52,478 bases of DNA from Brevundimonas sp. ASV9 (GCF_016429195.1 NZ_JAELUF010000012.1:1-52478); one strand, 5' to 3'. Counted from the first letter of the stretch, positions 1 to 9,197 are shown. Numbers and translations are program-made. Notes: generated by a model from the sequence alone, not told the origin.

Positions 1-46
1 CGATGATGGCGGCGAACCCTGCGCGCTGGTTTTCGATATCGGTCAA
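1..46 (-). CDS. era: GTPase Era, N-terminal fragment (runs off the left edge)
   Basis: Only the first 15 codons lie in the window. Translated from a TTG at 46-44 they read MTDIENQRAGFAAII, which fits the start of Era, just before its P-loop. Era is a GTPase that binds 16S rRNA and helps 30S maturation; rnc-era is a common gene pair. The TTG overlaps the rnc stop codon (TGA at 45-43), so the two genes are translationally coupled. The identification rests on this short peptide plus position, and the rest of the gene is outside the window. Confidence 0.75.
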   Translation of the reverse strand, partial: MTDIENQRAGFAAII

Positions 47-753
47 ATGACGCCTTCACGTTTGAGGAGAGCCGTTGCGGCCGCCTTCTCCGCCTCCTGA
101 CGCGAACGCCCTTGCGCGGTCAAGGGCTGCACGTCCTGTACGGACACTTCGACGGTGAATGTCGGCGCATGATCCGAACCCGTCCGATCGGCGACGCGGT
201 AGGTCGGCAGCGGCCGCCCTAACCCTTGCGCCCACTCCTGAAGCGCCGATTTCGGATTGGTCACGGTGCGGGACGGCGGCGCCGCCAGTTCGTCGGACCA
301 GGCCCGTTCGAACACGGCCTTGGCGGCATCCAGTCCGCCGTCCAGATAGACGGCCGCCAGTATGGCCTCGACCGCATCGGCAATGACGCCGGCCTTGCGG
401 CGCCCGCCGGTCTTGGTCTCGCCGGGCGAGAGCCGCAGCGCAGGCCCAACGCCGAGCGCCTCACCGACGCGGGCGCAGGCGCCCTTGTCGACCAGAGCGT
501 GTAGGCTGGACGACAGCTGGCCCTCGTCCGCCGTCGGAAACTGGGCCGACAGCCGCTCGGCGACCAGCAGGCCCAGCACCCGGTCGCCCAGGAATTCCAG
601 CCGCTCGTTGTCGCGTGGACCGTGGATGCCGACCGGCGCGCCCTCGCCCACGCTAGCGTGGGTCAGGGCGCGCTCCAGCAGGGCCTTGTCCTTGAACCTG
701 TGTCCCAGGCGCGTTTCCAGCGCCGCGACCGCTTCGGCTCTCAGATTGGCCAT
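43..753 (-). CDS. rnc: Ribonuclease III
   Basis: Cleaves double-stranded RNA in rRNA and mRNA maturation. The 236-residue protein has the RNase III signature NERLEFLGD at residues 49-57, a second acidic cluster near DAVEAILAAVYLDGG, and a C-terminal double-stranded-RNA-binding domain from about residue 167 (NPKSALQEWAQ onward). The open frame extends 27 codons further upstream, but that part lies inside lepB. I chose the ATG at 753-751 because it overlaps the lepB stop (TGATG) and gives the usual family length. It sits between lepB and era in one minus-strand operon. RNase III could also process the phage stem-loops noted further right, but that is speculation. Confidence 0.95.
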   Translation of the reverse strand: MANLRAEAVAALETRLGHRFKDKALLERALTHASVGEGAPVGIHGPRDNERLEFLGDRVLGLLVAERLSAQFPTADEGQLSSSLHALVDKGACARVGEALGVGPALRLSPGETKTGGRRKAGVIADAVEAILAAVYLDGGLDAAKAVFERAWSDELAAPPSRTVTNPKSALQEWAQGLGRPLPTYRVADRTGSDHAPTFTVEVSVQDVQPLTAQGRSRQEAEKAAATALLKREGVI

Positions 754-1646
754 CAGTGGAGGACGTTGAAGAACCGGTCGAGCCGCACGTTCAACCAAGT
801 CCAAGGCTTCACGAACGACGAACCGGGCTTCCACGAAAACAGGATGATCTGCGCCTTGCCGACCAGATTCTCGGCCGGGACCATGCCGACGCCGCTGGAC
901 TGTTCGACGCGGCTGTCGATCGAGTTGTCGCGGTTGTCGCCCATCATGAAGTAGTGACCGGCCGGGACTTCATAGACCGGGGTGTCGTCCAGATCGTTTC
1001 CGGGACCGAAGTCCTGGGTCATGAAGCTCTTGCCTTCCGGCAGGGTCTCGCGGACCTCGGTCACAGGACGCGGTCCGAAGATGTCGTTGATTTCCTGCTC
1101 GCTGACCACGACGTCCTGCACAGGCTTGTCGTTGATATACAGTTTGTTGGCGATCATCTGGATGCGGTCGCCGGGCAGGCCGATCACCCGCTTGATGAAG
1201 TCGGTCTTGTTGTCGCGCGGCAGTTTGAACACGACGATGTCGCCGCGCTTAGGCGCCGAACCCATGATCCGCCCGTCGAACAGCGGCGGGCTGAACGGGA
1301 TCGAGTGCTTGGAAAAGCCATACGACCACTTGGAGACGACGATGTAGTCGCCTTCGTACAGATTCGGCTCCATGGAGGCCGAAGGGATGGTGAAGGGCTG
1401 GAACAGGAAGATGCGCAGCACCATCGCGATCAGGAGGGCGAAGACGATGGTCTTGAAGATTTCGCCGGTTTCACTGGCCGCCGAGGTCGCCTTGTCGCCG
1501 CCCTTGGGCGTCTTGGCATAGACCTTCTGGTTCGCCGTCGTGGGCTCCTGCACCGACTTGACCGGAGCGTCCGCCTCCGAGGCCGCAAATCGTTCTTCGG
1601 GGGTGGCGTCGCGACTGGCGTCGTCGGGCTTTTGGTCTTCGCTCAT
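753..1646 (-). CDS. lepB: Signal peptidase I
   Basis: Membrane serine protease that removes signal peptides from Sec/Tat-exported proteins. From the ATG at 1646 the protein is 297 residues: an acidic, low-complexity cytoplasmic N-terminus, one membrane segment at about residues 62-82, then the catalytic serine in PSASM (Ser91) and the general-base lysine in KRVIGLPGD (Lys152), matching the Ser/Lys dyad of Escherichia coli LepB. A further conserved block, GDNRDNSIDSR, is present near the C-terminus. Fourteen more in-frame codons lie upstream, so the exact start is not certain. The stop overlaps the rnc start by one base. Confidence 0.95.
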   Translation of the reverse strand: MSEDQKPDDASRDATPEERFAASEADAPVKSVQEPTTANQKVYAKTPKGGDKATSAASETGEIFKTIVFALLIAMVLRIFLFQPFTIPSASMEPNLYEGDYIVVSKWSYGFSKHSIPFSPPLFDGRIMGSAPKRGDIVVFKLPRDNKTDFIKRVIGLPGDRIQMIANKLYINDKPVQDVVVSEQEINDIFGPRPVTEVRETLPEGKSFMTQDFGPGNDLDDTPVYEVPAGHYFMMGDNRDNSIDSRVEQSSGVGMVPAENLVGKAQIILFSWKPGSSFVKPWTWLNVRLDRFFNVLH

Positions 1647-1701
1647 GCGATCAGGCATCCTCGCCGCGTCCGCGCGGTCATCGCGCACGCCTATAACCTG
1701 A

Positions 1702-2103
1702 TTACGACTGCGGCAAGGCTTCGATCACCACGAAGGCGAGCGCATAGGGATGTTCGTCGCTCAGCGTCAGGTGGATTTTCGCCTCGTGTCCGGGCGGTGT
1801 CAGACGCGACAGATGCTCGGCCGCATGGCCGGTGAGCGCCATCGTCGGCTGGCCCGAACGCAGGTTCACCACCCCCATGTCGCGCCAATAGACATCGGCC
1901 CGCATGCCTGTGCCCAAGGCCTTGGCGCAGGCCTCCTTGGCGGCGAACCGTTTGGCGTAGCTCCAAGCCGGGTCCGGCTTCCGATCCGAGCGTGTGCGTT
2001 CCAGTTCGGTGAAGCATCGGGTCTTGAACCGTTCGCCGAACCGATCAAGAGACGCCTGGATACGTCGGATGTCAGACAAATCTGCGCCGACGCCGATGAT
2101 CAT
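1702..2103 (-). CDS. acpS: Holo-[acyl-carrier-protein] synthase
   Basis: Transfers 4'-phosphopantetheine from CoA to the serine of acyl carrier protein, activating fatty acid synthesis. The 133-residue protein has the family fingerprints: GVGADLSDI near the start (metal-binding Asp8) and [13 protein letters not shown] (Glu57). Its ATG overlaps the pdxJ stop by 4 bp (ATGA), so the two are coupled. The pdxJ-acpS-lepB-rnc-era order is common in proteobacteria. About 55 bp separate it from lepB. Confidence 0.95.
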   Translation of the reverse strand: MIIGVGADLSDIRRIQASLDRFGERFKTRCFTELERTRSDRKPDPAWSYAKRFAAKEACAKALGTGMRADVYWRDMGVVNLRSGQPTMALTGHAAEHLSRLTPPGHEAKIHLTLSDEHPYALAFVVIEALPQS

Positions 2104-2840
2104 TTGGCTGCATCCATCGCCGCTCGCATCCGGCGGATCGCCCCGTCCAGGCCGATGAAGATCGAGTCGCCGATCAGGAAATGGCCGATATTCAGCTCGC
2201 GAATTTCGGGAATCGCCAGCATGCGCGGGGCCGTATCGTAATCCAGACCGTGGCCTGCATGGACCTCAAGCCCCAGGATGTCGGCGTGGGCGGCGGCGGC
2301 GGCCAGGCGTTCAAACTCGACCACCCGCTCTGCCGGGTCGGTCAGATGGCAGTAGCGGCCGGTGTGGAACTCGACCACTTGGGCGCCGACGGCGGCGGCG
2401 GCCTCGACCTGCGCTTCGGAAGGTTCGATGAAGAGCGAAACCCGGATGCCGGCGTCCGCCAGCGCCTTGACCACAGGCGCGATCCGTCCTTCGAGACCGG
2501 CGACCGCCAAGCCGCCTTCGGTGGTGACCTCTTCGCGCCGCTCGGGCACCAGACAGGCGGCGTACGGCCGGTGACGCAGGGCGATGGCCAGCATTTCGTC
2601 CGTCACCGCCATTTCCAGATTCAGCGGCTTGCCGGTGCGGGCGCACAGGGCGCTCAACACATCGATGTCAGCGTCGGTGATGTGGCGGCGGTCTTCGCGC
2701 AGGTGGGCGGTGATTCCGTCGGCCCCAGCCGCCAGCGCCGCCTCGGCCGCGCGCGCCGGATCGGGATGCGTGCCTCCCCGCGCATTTCGCACCGTGGCGA
2801 CGTGGTCGATGTTGACGCCCAGCCTGACCCGTTCGCGCAT
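2100..2840 (-). CDS. pdxJ: Pyridoxine 5'-phosphate synthase
   Basis: Condenses 3-amino-2-oxopropyl phosphate with 1-deoxyxylulose 5-phosphate to make pyridoxine 5'-phosphate, the last ring-forming step of the DXP-dependent vitamin B6 pathway. The 246-residue protein shows [17 protein letters not shown] at the N-terminus, the [12 protein letters not shown] block, [24 protein letters not shown] and the C-terminal [13 protein letters not shown] block, all typical of the PdxJ TIM barrel. It overlaps acpS downstream by 4 bp and starts 4 bp after the pyrE stop, so it belongs to the same minus-strand operon. Confidence 0.96.
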   Translation of the reverse strand: MRERVRLGVNIDHVATVRNARGGTHPDPARAAEAALAAGADGITAHLREDRRHITDADIDVLSALCARTGKPLNLEMAVTDEMLAIALRHRPYAACLVPERREEVTTEGGLAVAGLEGRIAPVVKALADAGIRVSLFIEPSEAQVEAAAAVGAQVVEFHTGRYCHLTDPAERVVEFERLAAAAAHADILGLEVHAGHGLDYDTAPRMLAIPEIRELNIGHFLIGDSIFIGLDGAIRRMRAAMDAAK

Positions 2841-2844
2841 GGCT

Positions 2845-3429
2845 CTACTTCGACAATCTGCGGCTGCCGGGATCTTCCACCGGAAGCGCAGCCAACTCCG
2901 GAGGAAGGGCGTCGGCCGGATAGGCGGGCACGTCCAGCGACGCCAGGGCGATCAGCGGTACACCCACATCCGCCTTGCCGCCCGAGCGATCGACGATACA
3001 GGCGGCGGCGATCACCTCGCCCCCGGCGGCCTGGATGGCGGCGATGCATTCGCGCGACGACAGGCCGGTCGTGACGATGTCCTCGACCATCACCACCTTC
3101 TCACCCGGTTCGACCGAGAAGCCGCGACGCAGTTTGAACGCCCCTCCTTCGCGCTCGACATACATCGAACGGACCTCCAGATGTTTGGCCGTCTCATAAC
3201 CCGGGATGATGCCGCCCACGGCCGGCGAGATGGCGACATCGACCGGGCCGACCGTGGCGGTGATCTTGTCCGCCAGCGCCTTGCACAGCCGCTCGCAGCG
3301 CGCCCCGTCCATGAAGACCAGATTCTTCTGAAGGAAGACCGGGCTGTGCAGACCCGACGACAGGACAAAATGGCCTTCGCGCAGGGCGCCGGCGTCGCGA
3401 AACTCGTTGAGGACGTCTTCAGTGTTCAT
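2845..3429 (-). CDS. pyrE: Orotate phosphoribosyltransferase
   Basis: Joins orotate to PRPP to make OMP in pyrimidine synthesis. The 194-residue protein carries the PRPP-binding motif [14 protein letters not shown], the usual type I phosphoribosyltransferase signature, and the short PyrE architecture ([35 protein letters not shown]). It is the first gene in the tight pyrE-pdxJ-acpS group, with only 4 bp to pdxJ. About 50 bp separate its start from the LOG gene upstream, so a promoter there is possible but none is clear. Confidence 0.95.
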   Translation of the reverse strand: MNTEDVLNEFRDAGALREGHFVLSSGLHSPVFLQKNLVFMDGARCERLCKALADKITATVGPVDVAISPAVGGIIPGYETAKHLEVRSMYVEREGGAFKLRRGFSVEPGEKVVMVEDIVTTGLSSRECIAAIQAAGGEVIAAACIVDRSGGKADVGVPLIALASLDVPAYPADALPPELAALPVEDPGSRRLSK

Positions 3430-3479
3430 GACAGGGTTCTAGACCCGGATCGCGCGCGGATGAACCCTGCGGCGACGCT

Positions 3480-4238
3480 TCATTCGATGTTTTCGTTCGG
3501 TCGCAGCCCGCGCGCGAGCAGTTCGGCCCAGACGCCCTCCGCCTCCTCGGCAAAACCGATCAGGTCCAAGTCGGAGGCCGCGATCATTCCGTGCTCGACC
3601 AAGGCGTCGAAACCGATCACCGAGGTCCAGTAGGCCTTGTCCACCAGAACGACCGGAACCGGCGGCGCCTTCTTTGTCTGTCGCAACGTCAGCATCTCGA
3701 ACATCTCGTCGAAGGTGCCGAAGCCGCCGGGAAACACCACCAGCGCATTGGCGCGCATCGCCAGATGCATCTTCCGCATTGCGAAATAGTGGAAGCGGAA
3801 CGTCAGCTCCGGGGTCGAATAGGCGTTCGGCTCCTGCTCATGCGGCAGGGTGATGTTGAAGCCGACGGACGGCGCGCCCGCGTCCACGGCCCCGCGGTTG
3901 GCCGCTTCCATGATGCCGGGGCCGCCGCCGGTGGCGATGACATTGTCGCGGGGTTCGCCGACGCGACCGTGCAGCGCTCCGCCGCGCTCGGACGCCAGTC
4001 GACCAAAGGCGCGGGCCTCGTCATACCAACGGTGCCCTTCACGGATGCGCGCGCTGCCGAAGACGACGAGGGTCGAGCGCACGCCCCACGCCCTCAACGC
4101 CTCCTCGGGCTTGGCGTATTCCATCAGGAACCGCACGCCGCGCATCGAATCGCCCAGCAGAAAGTCCTGATCCATCGCCGCCATGCGATAGGACGGTGAG
4201 GCCATCTGCGCCGCGTTCGGCTTTACCGGATCGCTCAT
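3480..4238 (-). CDS. LOG-family nucleotide 5'-monophosphate phosphoribohydrolase
   Basis: Members of this family (TIGR00730, Rossmann fold) cut the N-glycosidic bond of nucleoside monophosphates; plant LOG enzymes release active cytokinins this way. The 252-residue protein has GGGPGIMEAA at residues 104-113 and the diagnostic PGGFGTFDE at 170-178. The frame stays open well upstream, but that part lies inside rsh. The ATG at 4238 overlaps the rsh stop by 4 bp (ATGA) and gives a normal length. Linkage to rsh suggests a link to nucleotide turnover in stress, but that is inference. Confidence 0.9.
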   Translation of the reverse strand: MSDPVKPNAAQMASPSYRMAAMDQDFLLGDSMRGVRFLMEYAKPEEALRAWGVRSTLVVFGSARIREGHRWYDEARAFGRLASERGGALHGRVGEPRDNVIATGGGPGIMEAANRGAVDAGAPSVGFNITLPHEQEPNAYSTPELTFRFHYFAMRKMHLAMRANALVVFPGGFGTFDEMFEMLTLRQTKKAPPVPVVLVDKAYWTSVIGFDALVEHGMIAASDLDLIGFAEEAEGVWAELLARGLRPNENIE

Positions 4239-6532
4239 TCGCCGCGCGCGCGCTCGACGGAATCGACCGACGGATTGGCCCTCAACGCCGCGATGATCAT
4301 GGTTGCGTGCTTGGCGTCCTCGACCTCGACATCCACGTCCACGTCGAAGAAGTCCTGCTGTCGGTGCGCCATCGACAGGTTGATGATGTTGCCGCCAGCC
4401 TCGCCGATCAGGGTCGTGACCTGACCCAGCACGCCCGGCGCATTTCGGATCGTCGCGCGAATCCGGGCGGCGGCGACCGCGTCCGTTTCGGCCTGAGGCG
4501 TCCACTGCAGGTCATGCCACACCGAATCGTCATCGGCGAAGGCGGCCAGGGTCTGGCAATCAATGGTGTGGACGGTCAGGCCAGCTTCCGGCTCCAGAAT
4601 GCCCACGATCCGGTCGCCCGGCACGGGCGTGCAGCATTGACCAAAATGCACCGAAACGCCGGGCGTCAGCCCGCCGCCGCGCACGAACAGCCGCGCCTTC
4701 TCGCCCTCGATGCGCTGCTTCTCGGGCCCCGCCTTCAGCCGTCCCTTCAGTGCGGGGAACAGAATTTCGGCCGCCGTCGTCGGCGACAACCGCCCGCGAC
4801 CCAGGCCTTCGAACAGATCGTCGTCGCTCGCGACCGCCAGCAGTTCCAGAACCGGCTTCAGCGACACGTCGGTCAGTGTCTTGTCGACCCGGCCCAAGGT
4901 CTGGTCCAGCGCGACGCGGCCCAGCTTGATGAACTCTTCGCGCTCGGAGGTGCGGATATGGCGGCGAATGGCGGAGCGCGCGCGGCCCGTGACCGTCAGG
5001 CTGCGCCAGTCGGCAGGCACTTCCCGCTTGGAGCCTCGAATGATCTCGACCACGTCGCCGTTCTGGAGCGGCGTCCGCATGGGCTTCAACTCGCCATTGA
5101 CCTTGACCCCGACGGCCGTGTCTCCGACCTCAGTGTGGACGGCATAGGCGAAATCCAAAGGCATTCCCCCGCGCGGCAGGGTCACCAGTTGCCCCTTCGG
5201 CGTGAAGACGAAGACCTGGTCCAGATACATTTCGAGCTTGGCGTGCTCGACCCAGTCCTCGCCGCCCTCGCCGTGCTCGATCACCTGAACCAAATGACGC
5301 AGGTTCTGAAGCGGGTCACGCCCGCCGCCCTGCTCCATCGCCTCACGGTCGAAGCCATAGGAATGGTTCTTGTAGCGCCAGTGGGCGGCGACCCCGTCCT
5401 CGGCGATCCGGTCCATGTCCTCGGTGCGGATCTGCATCTCGATCCGCAGCCCCCGGGGGCCGACGACGGTCGTGTGCAATGAGCGATAGTTGTTCGACTT
5501 GGGCGTCGAGATGAAATCCTTGAACCGCTCGGGCACCATCGGCCATTCGCGGTGGATCACGCCCAGCGCGCGATAGCAGTCGTCCTCCGCCTCGACGATG
5601 ACGCGGAAGCCGTAAATGTCGGACAGGGACGAAAAGCCGACCGACTTGCGCTGAAGTTTGCGCCAGATCGAATAGGGCGTCTTCTGCCGGCCATAGACAT
5701 TGGCCTTCAGGCCCGCCTCGGACAGGACGCGCTCGACTTCGCTCGCCACGCCGTCGATGGCGCGACCATGCTCCAGCTTCAACGCCTCCAGTCGCCGCTC
5801 GATGGCGGTCTTGGCCGTCGGGTTCAGATGGGTGAAGGCCAGCTCTTCCAGCTCGGACGCGATCGAGTGGATGCCGATCGACCGTCCCAGGGGCGCATAG
5901 ACTTCCAGCGTCTCGCGGCTGATCCGCTCGCGCTTCTCCGGCTTCACGAACTGGAGCGTGCGCATATTGTGCAGACGGTCGGCCAGCTTGACCAGCAGCA
6001 CGCGCACGTCCCGGCTGATGGCCAGAATGAACTTGCGCAGGTTCTCGGCCTGGCGCGTGTGTTCCGCCTGAAGCTCCAGCCGCGACAGCTTGGTCACGCC
6101 CTCGACCAGGACCGCAACCTCTTCGCCGAACATGCCGGCGATGTCGTCGCGTGTCGCCGATGTGTCCTCGACCACGTCATGCAACAGGGCGGTGACGATG
6201 GTGGCGGTGTCGAGTTTATAGTCGGTAAGGATCCCCGCGACCTGGATCGGGTGGGCGAAATAGGGATCGCCCGAGGCTCGCAACTGCGAACCGTGCATTT
6301 TCATCGCATAGACGTAGGCGCGGTTCAGAAGCGCTTCGTCGGCGGTCGGGTCATAGGCCTTAACGGCCTCGATCAGCTCGAACTGACGCAGGATCGGCGC
6401 GCGCTTGGCCTGCGGCGCCGGATCTACGAGCGCCGTCTGAGCATCGTTTTTGTTTGCAGCTTGGGGCGCCGGCGGAACCGTTTCGGTCCGCGCCGGCAGG
6501 ATAGTGACGCCAGGGGCTCCCTCGGGCGTCAG
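4235..6532 (-). CDS. spoT: Bifunctional (p)ppGpp synthetase/hydrolase (Rsh/SpoT), apparent CTG start
   Basis: Makes and degrades (p)ppGpp, the starvation alarmone. Domains in order are an HD hydrolase (LLHDVVEDT), a synthetase ([13 protein letters not shown], then [18 protein letters not shown]), a TGS domain ([15 protein letters not shown]) and a C-terminal ACT domain ([21 protein letters not shown]). Both catalytic halves look intact. The first in-frame ATG (6304) falls after the conserved LLNRAYVYA segment and would remove the start of the hydrolase domain. No ATG, GTG or TTG exists in frame between it and rpoZ. A CTG at 6532-6530 overlaps the rpoZ stop and has AGGAGGAG five bases upstream, giving 765 residues, a normal family size. 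I take CTG as the start. Confidence 0.9.
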   Translation of the reverse strand: MTPEGAPGVTILPARTETVPPAPQAANKNDAQTALVDPAPQAKRAPILRQFELIEAVKAYDPTADEALLNRAYVYAMKMHGSQLRASGDPYFAHPIQVAGILTDYKLDTATIVTALLHDVVEDTSATRDDIAGMFGEEVAVLVEGVTKLSRLELQAEHTRQAENLRKFILAISRDVRVLLVKLADRLHNMRTLQFVKPEKRERISRETLEVYAPLGRSIGIHSIASELEELAFTHLNPTAKTAIERRLEALKLEHGRAIDGVASEVERVLSEAGLKANVYGRQKTPYSIWRKLQRKSVGFSSLSDIYGFRVIVEAEDDCYRALGVIHREWPMVPERFKDFISTPKSNNYRSLHTTVVGPRGLRIEMQIRTEDMDRIAEDGVAAHWRYKNHSYGFDREAMEQGGGRDPLQNLRHLVQVIEHGEGGEDWVEHAKLEMYLDQVFVFTPKGQLVTLPRGGMPLDFAYAVHTEVGDTAVGVKVNGELKPMRTPLQNGDVVEIIRGSKREVPADWRSLTVTGRARSAIRRHIRTSEREEFIKLGRVALDQTLGRVDKTLTDVSLKPVLELLAVASDDDLFEGLGRGRLSPTTAAEILFPALKGRLKAGPEKQRIEGEKARLFVRGGGLTPGVSVHFGQCCTPVPGDRIVGILEPEAGLTVHTIDCQTLAAFADDDSVWHDLQWTPQAETDAVAAARIRATIRNAPGVLGQVTTLIGEAGGNIINLSMAHRQQDFFDVDVDVEVEDAKHATMIIAALRANPSVDSVERARGE

Positions 6533-6888
6533 TACCGCTCCTCCTGACCGCCGTCGCGGTCGCTTTGCAGGGCGCGGATCAGTTCCGCCTCGGCCATGTT
6601 CATGTGCTGCGGCGAGGCCAGCAGGGCGACCGTTTCGGCCTCATCCTCGGCTTCCGTCCGCTCATCGACGCGTTGCAGCGTGGTGATGATGGTTTCGCGC
6701 AGTTCGTCCGGCACGACGGTATCGTCGGCGATTTCGCGCAGGGCGACGACAGGGTTCTTGTCGTTGTCGCGGTCGATCGTCAGGGCGGCGCCGTTGGCGA
6801 TGCTGCGGGCGCGGTGGCCGGCCATCAGCACCAGACCAAAGCGGTTCGGAACCTTCTCGATGCAGTCTTCGACGGTGACGCGGGCCAT
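6529..6888 (-). CDS. rpoZ: RNA polymerase omega subunit
   Basis: Small subunit that helps assemble and stabilise core RNA polymerase and in many bacteria forms part of the ppGpp site. The 119-residue protein starts [20 protein letters not shown], has the ARSIANG core, and a long acidic alphaproteobacterial tail. The rpoZ-rsh pairing is conserved, here with overlapping stop and start codons. Upstream on the minus strand a possible promoter (TTGCAA, 17 bp, TATTTG, around 6920-6950) precedes a leader hairpin with 6-bp arms at 6901-6906 and 6914-6919. The promoter call is weak. Confidence 0.95.
   Translation of the reverse strand: MARVTVEDCIEKVPNRFGLVLMAGHRARSIANGAALTIDRDNDKNPVVALREIADDTVVPDELRETIITTLQRVDERTEAEDEAETVALLASPQHMNMAEAELIRALQSDRDGGQEERY
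6538..6545 (-). promoter_or_regulatory. Shine-Dalgarno site deciding the CTG start of rsh
   Basis: On the minus strand AGGAGGAG lies inside the last codons of rpoZ, five bases before the CTG at 6532-6530. It is a near-perfect anti-16S match at ideal spacing, and the only good one upstream of the conserved rsh N-terminus. This implies coupling of rsh translation to rpoZ. Confidence 0.7.
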
Positions 6889-6972
6889 GGAATTCCTCGA
6901 ACGCGGGGGAGAACCGCGTCAAATACAGATGAGGACGGGTTTTTGCAACGCCACAGGGGCGGAAGTTGGGCG

Positions 6973-7410
6973 TCAGTCGGTCCGACGCGCCAACGGGTAG
7001 GCGATGATCAGCACCAGATCGTCCTCGCCCATCTGCTGAATGCCGACATTGCCGCCATCGTAAAGATAGGCTGTATCGCCGGCCTTCATCCGGGTCGTCA
7101 CGCCGTCCGTGGTGACATCTCCTTCCCCGCTGACGACATGATAGACCTCGTCGTGCGCGATGACGTGCAGCCCGATAGACGATCCTGGATGCATGATGCG
7201 CTTTCTGAACTCCATCGATCGGTTCGGTGCCATGCCCGAAATTCGATAGGCCGTGCTCATCCCCGTGCCGTTGTGCGGTGGCGGCTGGCGCACCATCGTT
7301 TCCGCCTCATGAATCACCAGACCCACGCCCATCGGCGGTGAAGCTGGTGCAGGATGCAATTCCTGAACTGACGTTGACAAAAGCACGGCGGCGAAGGCGA
7401 GGCTGAGCAT
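6973..7410 (-). CDS. Secreted cupin-domain protein
   Basis: A 145-residue protein with an N-terminal signal peptide (MLSLAFAAVLLSTSVQ) followed by a single cupin barrel. HVIAHDEVYHVVSGEG matches cupin motif 1 with its metal-binding histidines and glutamate; GDTAYLYDGGNVGIQQ matches motif 2. Cupins are diverse, so the substrate cannot be named; a periplasmic sugar-, metal- or small-molecule-binding role is possible. A reasonable GGGAG site lies upstream of the start. It is separated from rpoZ by 84 bp and from folK by 44 bp, and may be transcribed alone. Confidence 0.7.
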   Translation of the reverse strand: MLSLAFAAVLLSTSVQELHPAPASPPMGVGLVIHEAETMVRQPPPHNGTGMSTAYRISGMAPNRSMEFRKRIMHPGSSIGLHVIAHDEVYHVVSGEGDVTTDGVTTRMKAGDTAYLYDGGNVGIQQMGEDDLVLIIAYPLARRTD

Positions 7411-7454
7411 GACATGTCTCCCGGTGTCAGCCGGATCAGCTCACGAACAGTTGC

Positions 7455-8024
7455 CTACTTCAATGGGTGCGCATCGCGACCGACCGACGCGGCTTGGCCT
7501 AGATTTTCGGCGCTCGCGCGCTTGGTAGGGTGCACCCAGCTCGGCGCGATCTCGGCGATAGGGCCCATGACGAACCGGCGCTCGGCCGCGCGGGGATGGG
7601 GCAGGATCAACCCCTGCAGGTCACCGCTCAATCGTCCGTAGGCGATCAGGTCCAGATCCAGCGTTCGCGGCGCATTGCGAACCGACCGCTCGCGGCCGAA
7701 CGCGTCCTCGATCCGGCCGAGCGCCGCCATCAGGGCATGGGGATCGTGTTCTGTGTGGACGATGACCACGCCATTCAGAAAGGCGGGATCGTGCGGATCG
7801 GGCCAGGCTTGGGACGACCACCACGATGAGCGTGCGACGACATCAATCCCCTCGCTGCGAAAACGCGCGAGCGCCGCCTCCAGCGCTTCGGTGCAGGACG
7901 ACCATGCCCCCTTGTCATTGCAGCCCAGGGCCACGATGACTGCGTCATTCAGGTCGAACCCGTCATCGATTCCGAGGGCGACCGCGCGATCCGATTTTTC
8001 ATCTCTTTCGACGGCTTCGACCAT
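7455..8024 (-). CDS. folK: 2-amino-4-hydroxy-6-hydroxymethyldihydropteridine pyrophosphokinase (HPPK)
   Basis: Transfers pyrophosphate from ATP to 6-hydroxymethyl-7,8-dihydropterin, a step of folate synthesis. HPPK motifs are visible: VIVALGCNDKGAW, FLNGVVIVHT, the signature NAPRTLDLDLIAYG and LPHPRAAERRFVMGPIAEIAP. The HPPK fold normally begins at about VIVALG, so the ~28 residues before it are an extension or the true start is further in; no better start codon with a ribosome site was obvious. As drawn, its ATG shares the palindrome CATG with the divergent NYN gene. Confidence 0.9.
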   Translation of the reverse strand: MVEAVERDEKSDRAVALGIDDGFDLNDAVIVALGCNDKGAWSSCTEALEAALARFRSEGIDVVARSSWWSSQAWPDPHDPAFLNGVVIVHTEHDPHALMAALGRIEDAFGRERSVRNAPRTLDLDLIAYGRLSGDLQGLILPHPRAAERRFVMGPIAEIAPSWVHPTKRASAENLGQAASVGRDAHPLK

Positions 8025-8559
8025 GTTTCATCCCACCGACCGGCTGGCGATCTTCATCGACGGCTCGAACCTCTACTCCGCCGCCCGCGCCTTGCAGCAC
8101 GACATGGACTTCCGGCGGATGCTGGACTGGTTCCGCGAGATGTCCATCCTGACCCGCGCATACTACTATACGGCCGTGGTCGAGGGCGAAGAATTCTCGC
8201 CGGTAAAGCCGCTGGTCGACTGGCTCGACTACAACGGCTTTTCGGTCGTCACCAAGCCGGTGAAGCGGTTCACGGACAATAGCGGCCACAGCCGGATCAA
8301 AGGCAATATGGACATCGAGATCGCGGTGGACATGCTGGAGCTGGCGCCGCACATCGATCATGCGGTGCTGTTCTCAGGCGACGGCGACTTCCGGCGGGTG
8401 GTTCAGGCGGTCCAGGCCAGGGGCGTACGGGTCACGGTCATCTCGACCCAGAAGACCCAGCCGCCGCATATTGCCGACGAACTGCGCCGTCAGGCCGACG
8501 CCTTCCTGGACCTGAACGATCTGATGGCCGACTTCGGCCGCCCGAAGGCCGCCCAATGA
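8023..8559 (+). CDS. NYN-domain (LabA/DUF88) putative nuclease
   Basis: NYN proteins have a PIN-like fold with clustered acidic residues and are thought to be metal-dependent ribonucleases. The 178-residue protein shows the canonical AIFIDGSNLYSAAR near the start (first Asp) and HAVLFSGDGDFRRVVQAVQARG (second acidic cluster), with GNMDIEIAVDMLELA between them. The ATG at 8023 gives the standard family length with IDGSN about ten residues in. It overlaps the downstream DNA glycosylase by 4 bp (ATGA), so the two are co-translated. The biological target is unknown. Confidence 0.85.
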   Translation: MFHPTDRLAIFIDGSNLYSAARALQHDMDFRRMLDWFREMSILTRAYYYTAVVEGEEFSPVKPLVDWLDYNGFSVVTKPVKRFTDNSGHSRIKGNMDIEIAVDMLELAPHIDHAVLFSGDGDFRRVVQAVQARGVRVTVISTQKTQPPHIADELRRQADAFLDLNDLMADFGRPKAAQ

Positions 8560-9194
8560 CCCTGAAGCCCGAACCGCCCCGCGACTGCCCCCTATGTCCT
8601 CGCCTGGTCGCCTATCGTCAGGAGAATGCGCGCCAGAATCCAGACTGGTGGAACGGGCCGGCCGCCTCGTTCGGCGATCCGAACGCCCGTCTGCTGATCG
8701 CCGGTCTCGCGCCCGGCCGGACCGGCGCCAACCGGACGGGACGCCCCTTCACCGGCGATCACGCCGGCTGGCTGCTGTACGACACCCTCAAGAAGGCCGG
8801 CTTTGCGCAAGGCCATTACGATCCCAACGGCGACGATGACCTGACGCTGACGGACTGCATGATCACCAACGCGGTCCGGTGCGCCCCGCCCGGGAACAAG
8901 CCTCTGCCGATCGAGGAGACGACCTGCCGTCCCTTCCTGATCGACCGGCTCAAGCTGCTGCCGAATCTGAAGGTGATCGTGACCTTGGGCGACGTTTCGC
9001 GCCGCAATATCCTGAAAGCCTTCGGGCGGCCTGCGTCAGCGATGCCGGCGGGTCACGGGGCGCAGGGCCAAGCCGGCGGATACGTCATTCTGAACAGCTA
9101 TCACTGCTCCCGATTGAACACGAACACCGGTCGCCTGACGCCGCAGATGTTCGAGGACATCTTCGCGCGCGCCCGAACCCTGATCGAGGGCTGA
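8556..9194 (+). CDS. Family-5 uracil-DNA glycosylase (UDGb)
   Basis: Removes uracil and other deaminated bases from DNA; family 5 enzymes usually carry an iron-sulfur cluster. The 212-residue protein begins with a cysteine pair (CPLCPRL), then LLIAGLAPGRTGANRTGRPF (the family-5 motif 1), ITNAVRCAPPGNKPLP and the terminal motif NSYHCSRLNTNTGRLT. Cysteines in CPLC, VRCAPP and YHCSR could be cluster ligands. It is translationally coupled to the NYN gene and converges on smpB with a 3-bp gap. Confidence 0.88.
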   Translation: MTLKPEPPRDCPLCPRLVAYRQENARQNPDWWNGPAASFGDPNARLLIAGLAPGRTGANRTGRPFTGDHAGWLLYDTLKKAGFAQGHYDPNGDDDLTLTDCMITNAVRCAPPGNKPLPIEETTCRPFLIDRLKLLPNLKVIVTLGDVSRRNILKAFGRPASAMPAGHGAQGQAGGYVILNSYHCSRLNTNTGRLTPQMFEDIFARARTLIEG

Positions 9195-9197
9195 GCC

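Noticed and set aside
756..1835. Long open frames antisense to lepB, rsh, hrpB and the gp15/gp16-like genes
   Set aside because: They mirror GC-rich codon use of genuine genes, lack ribosome sites, and show no protein-family features.
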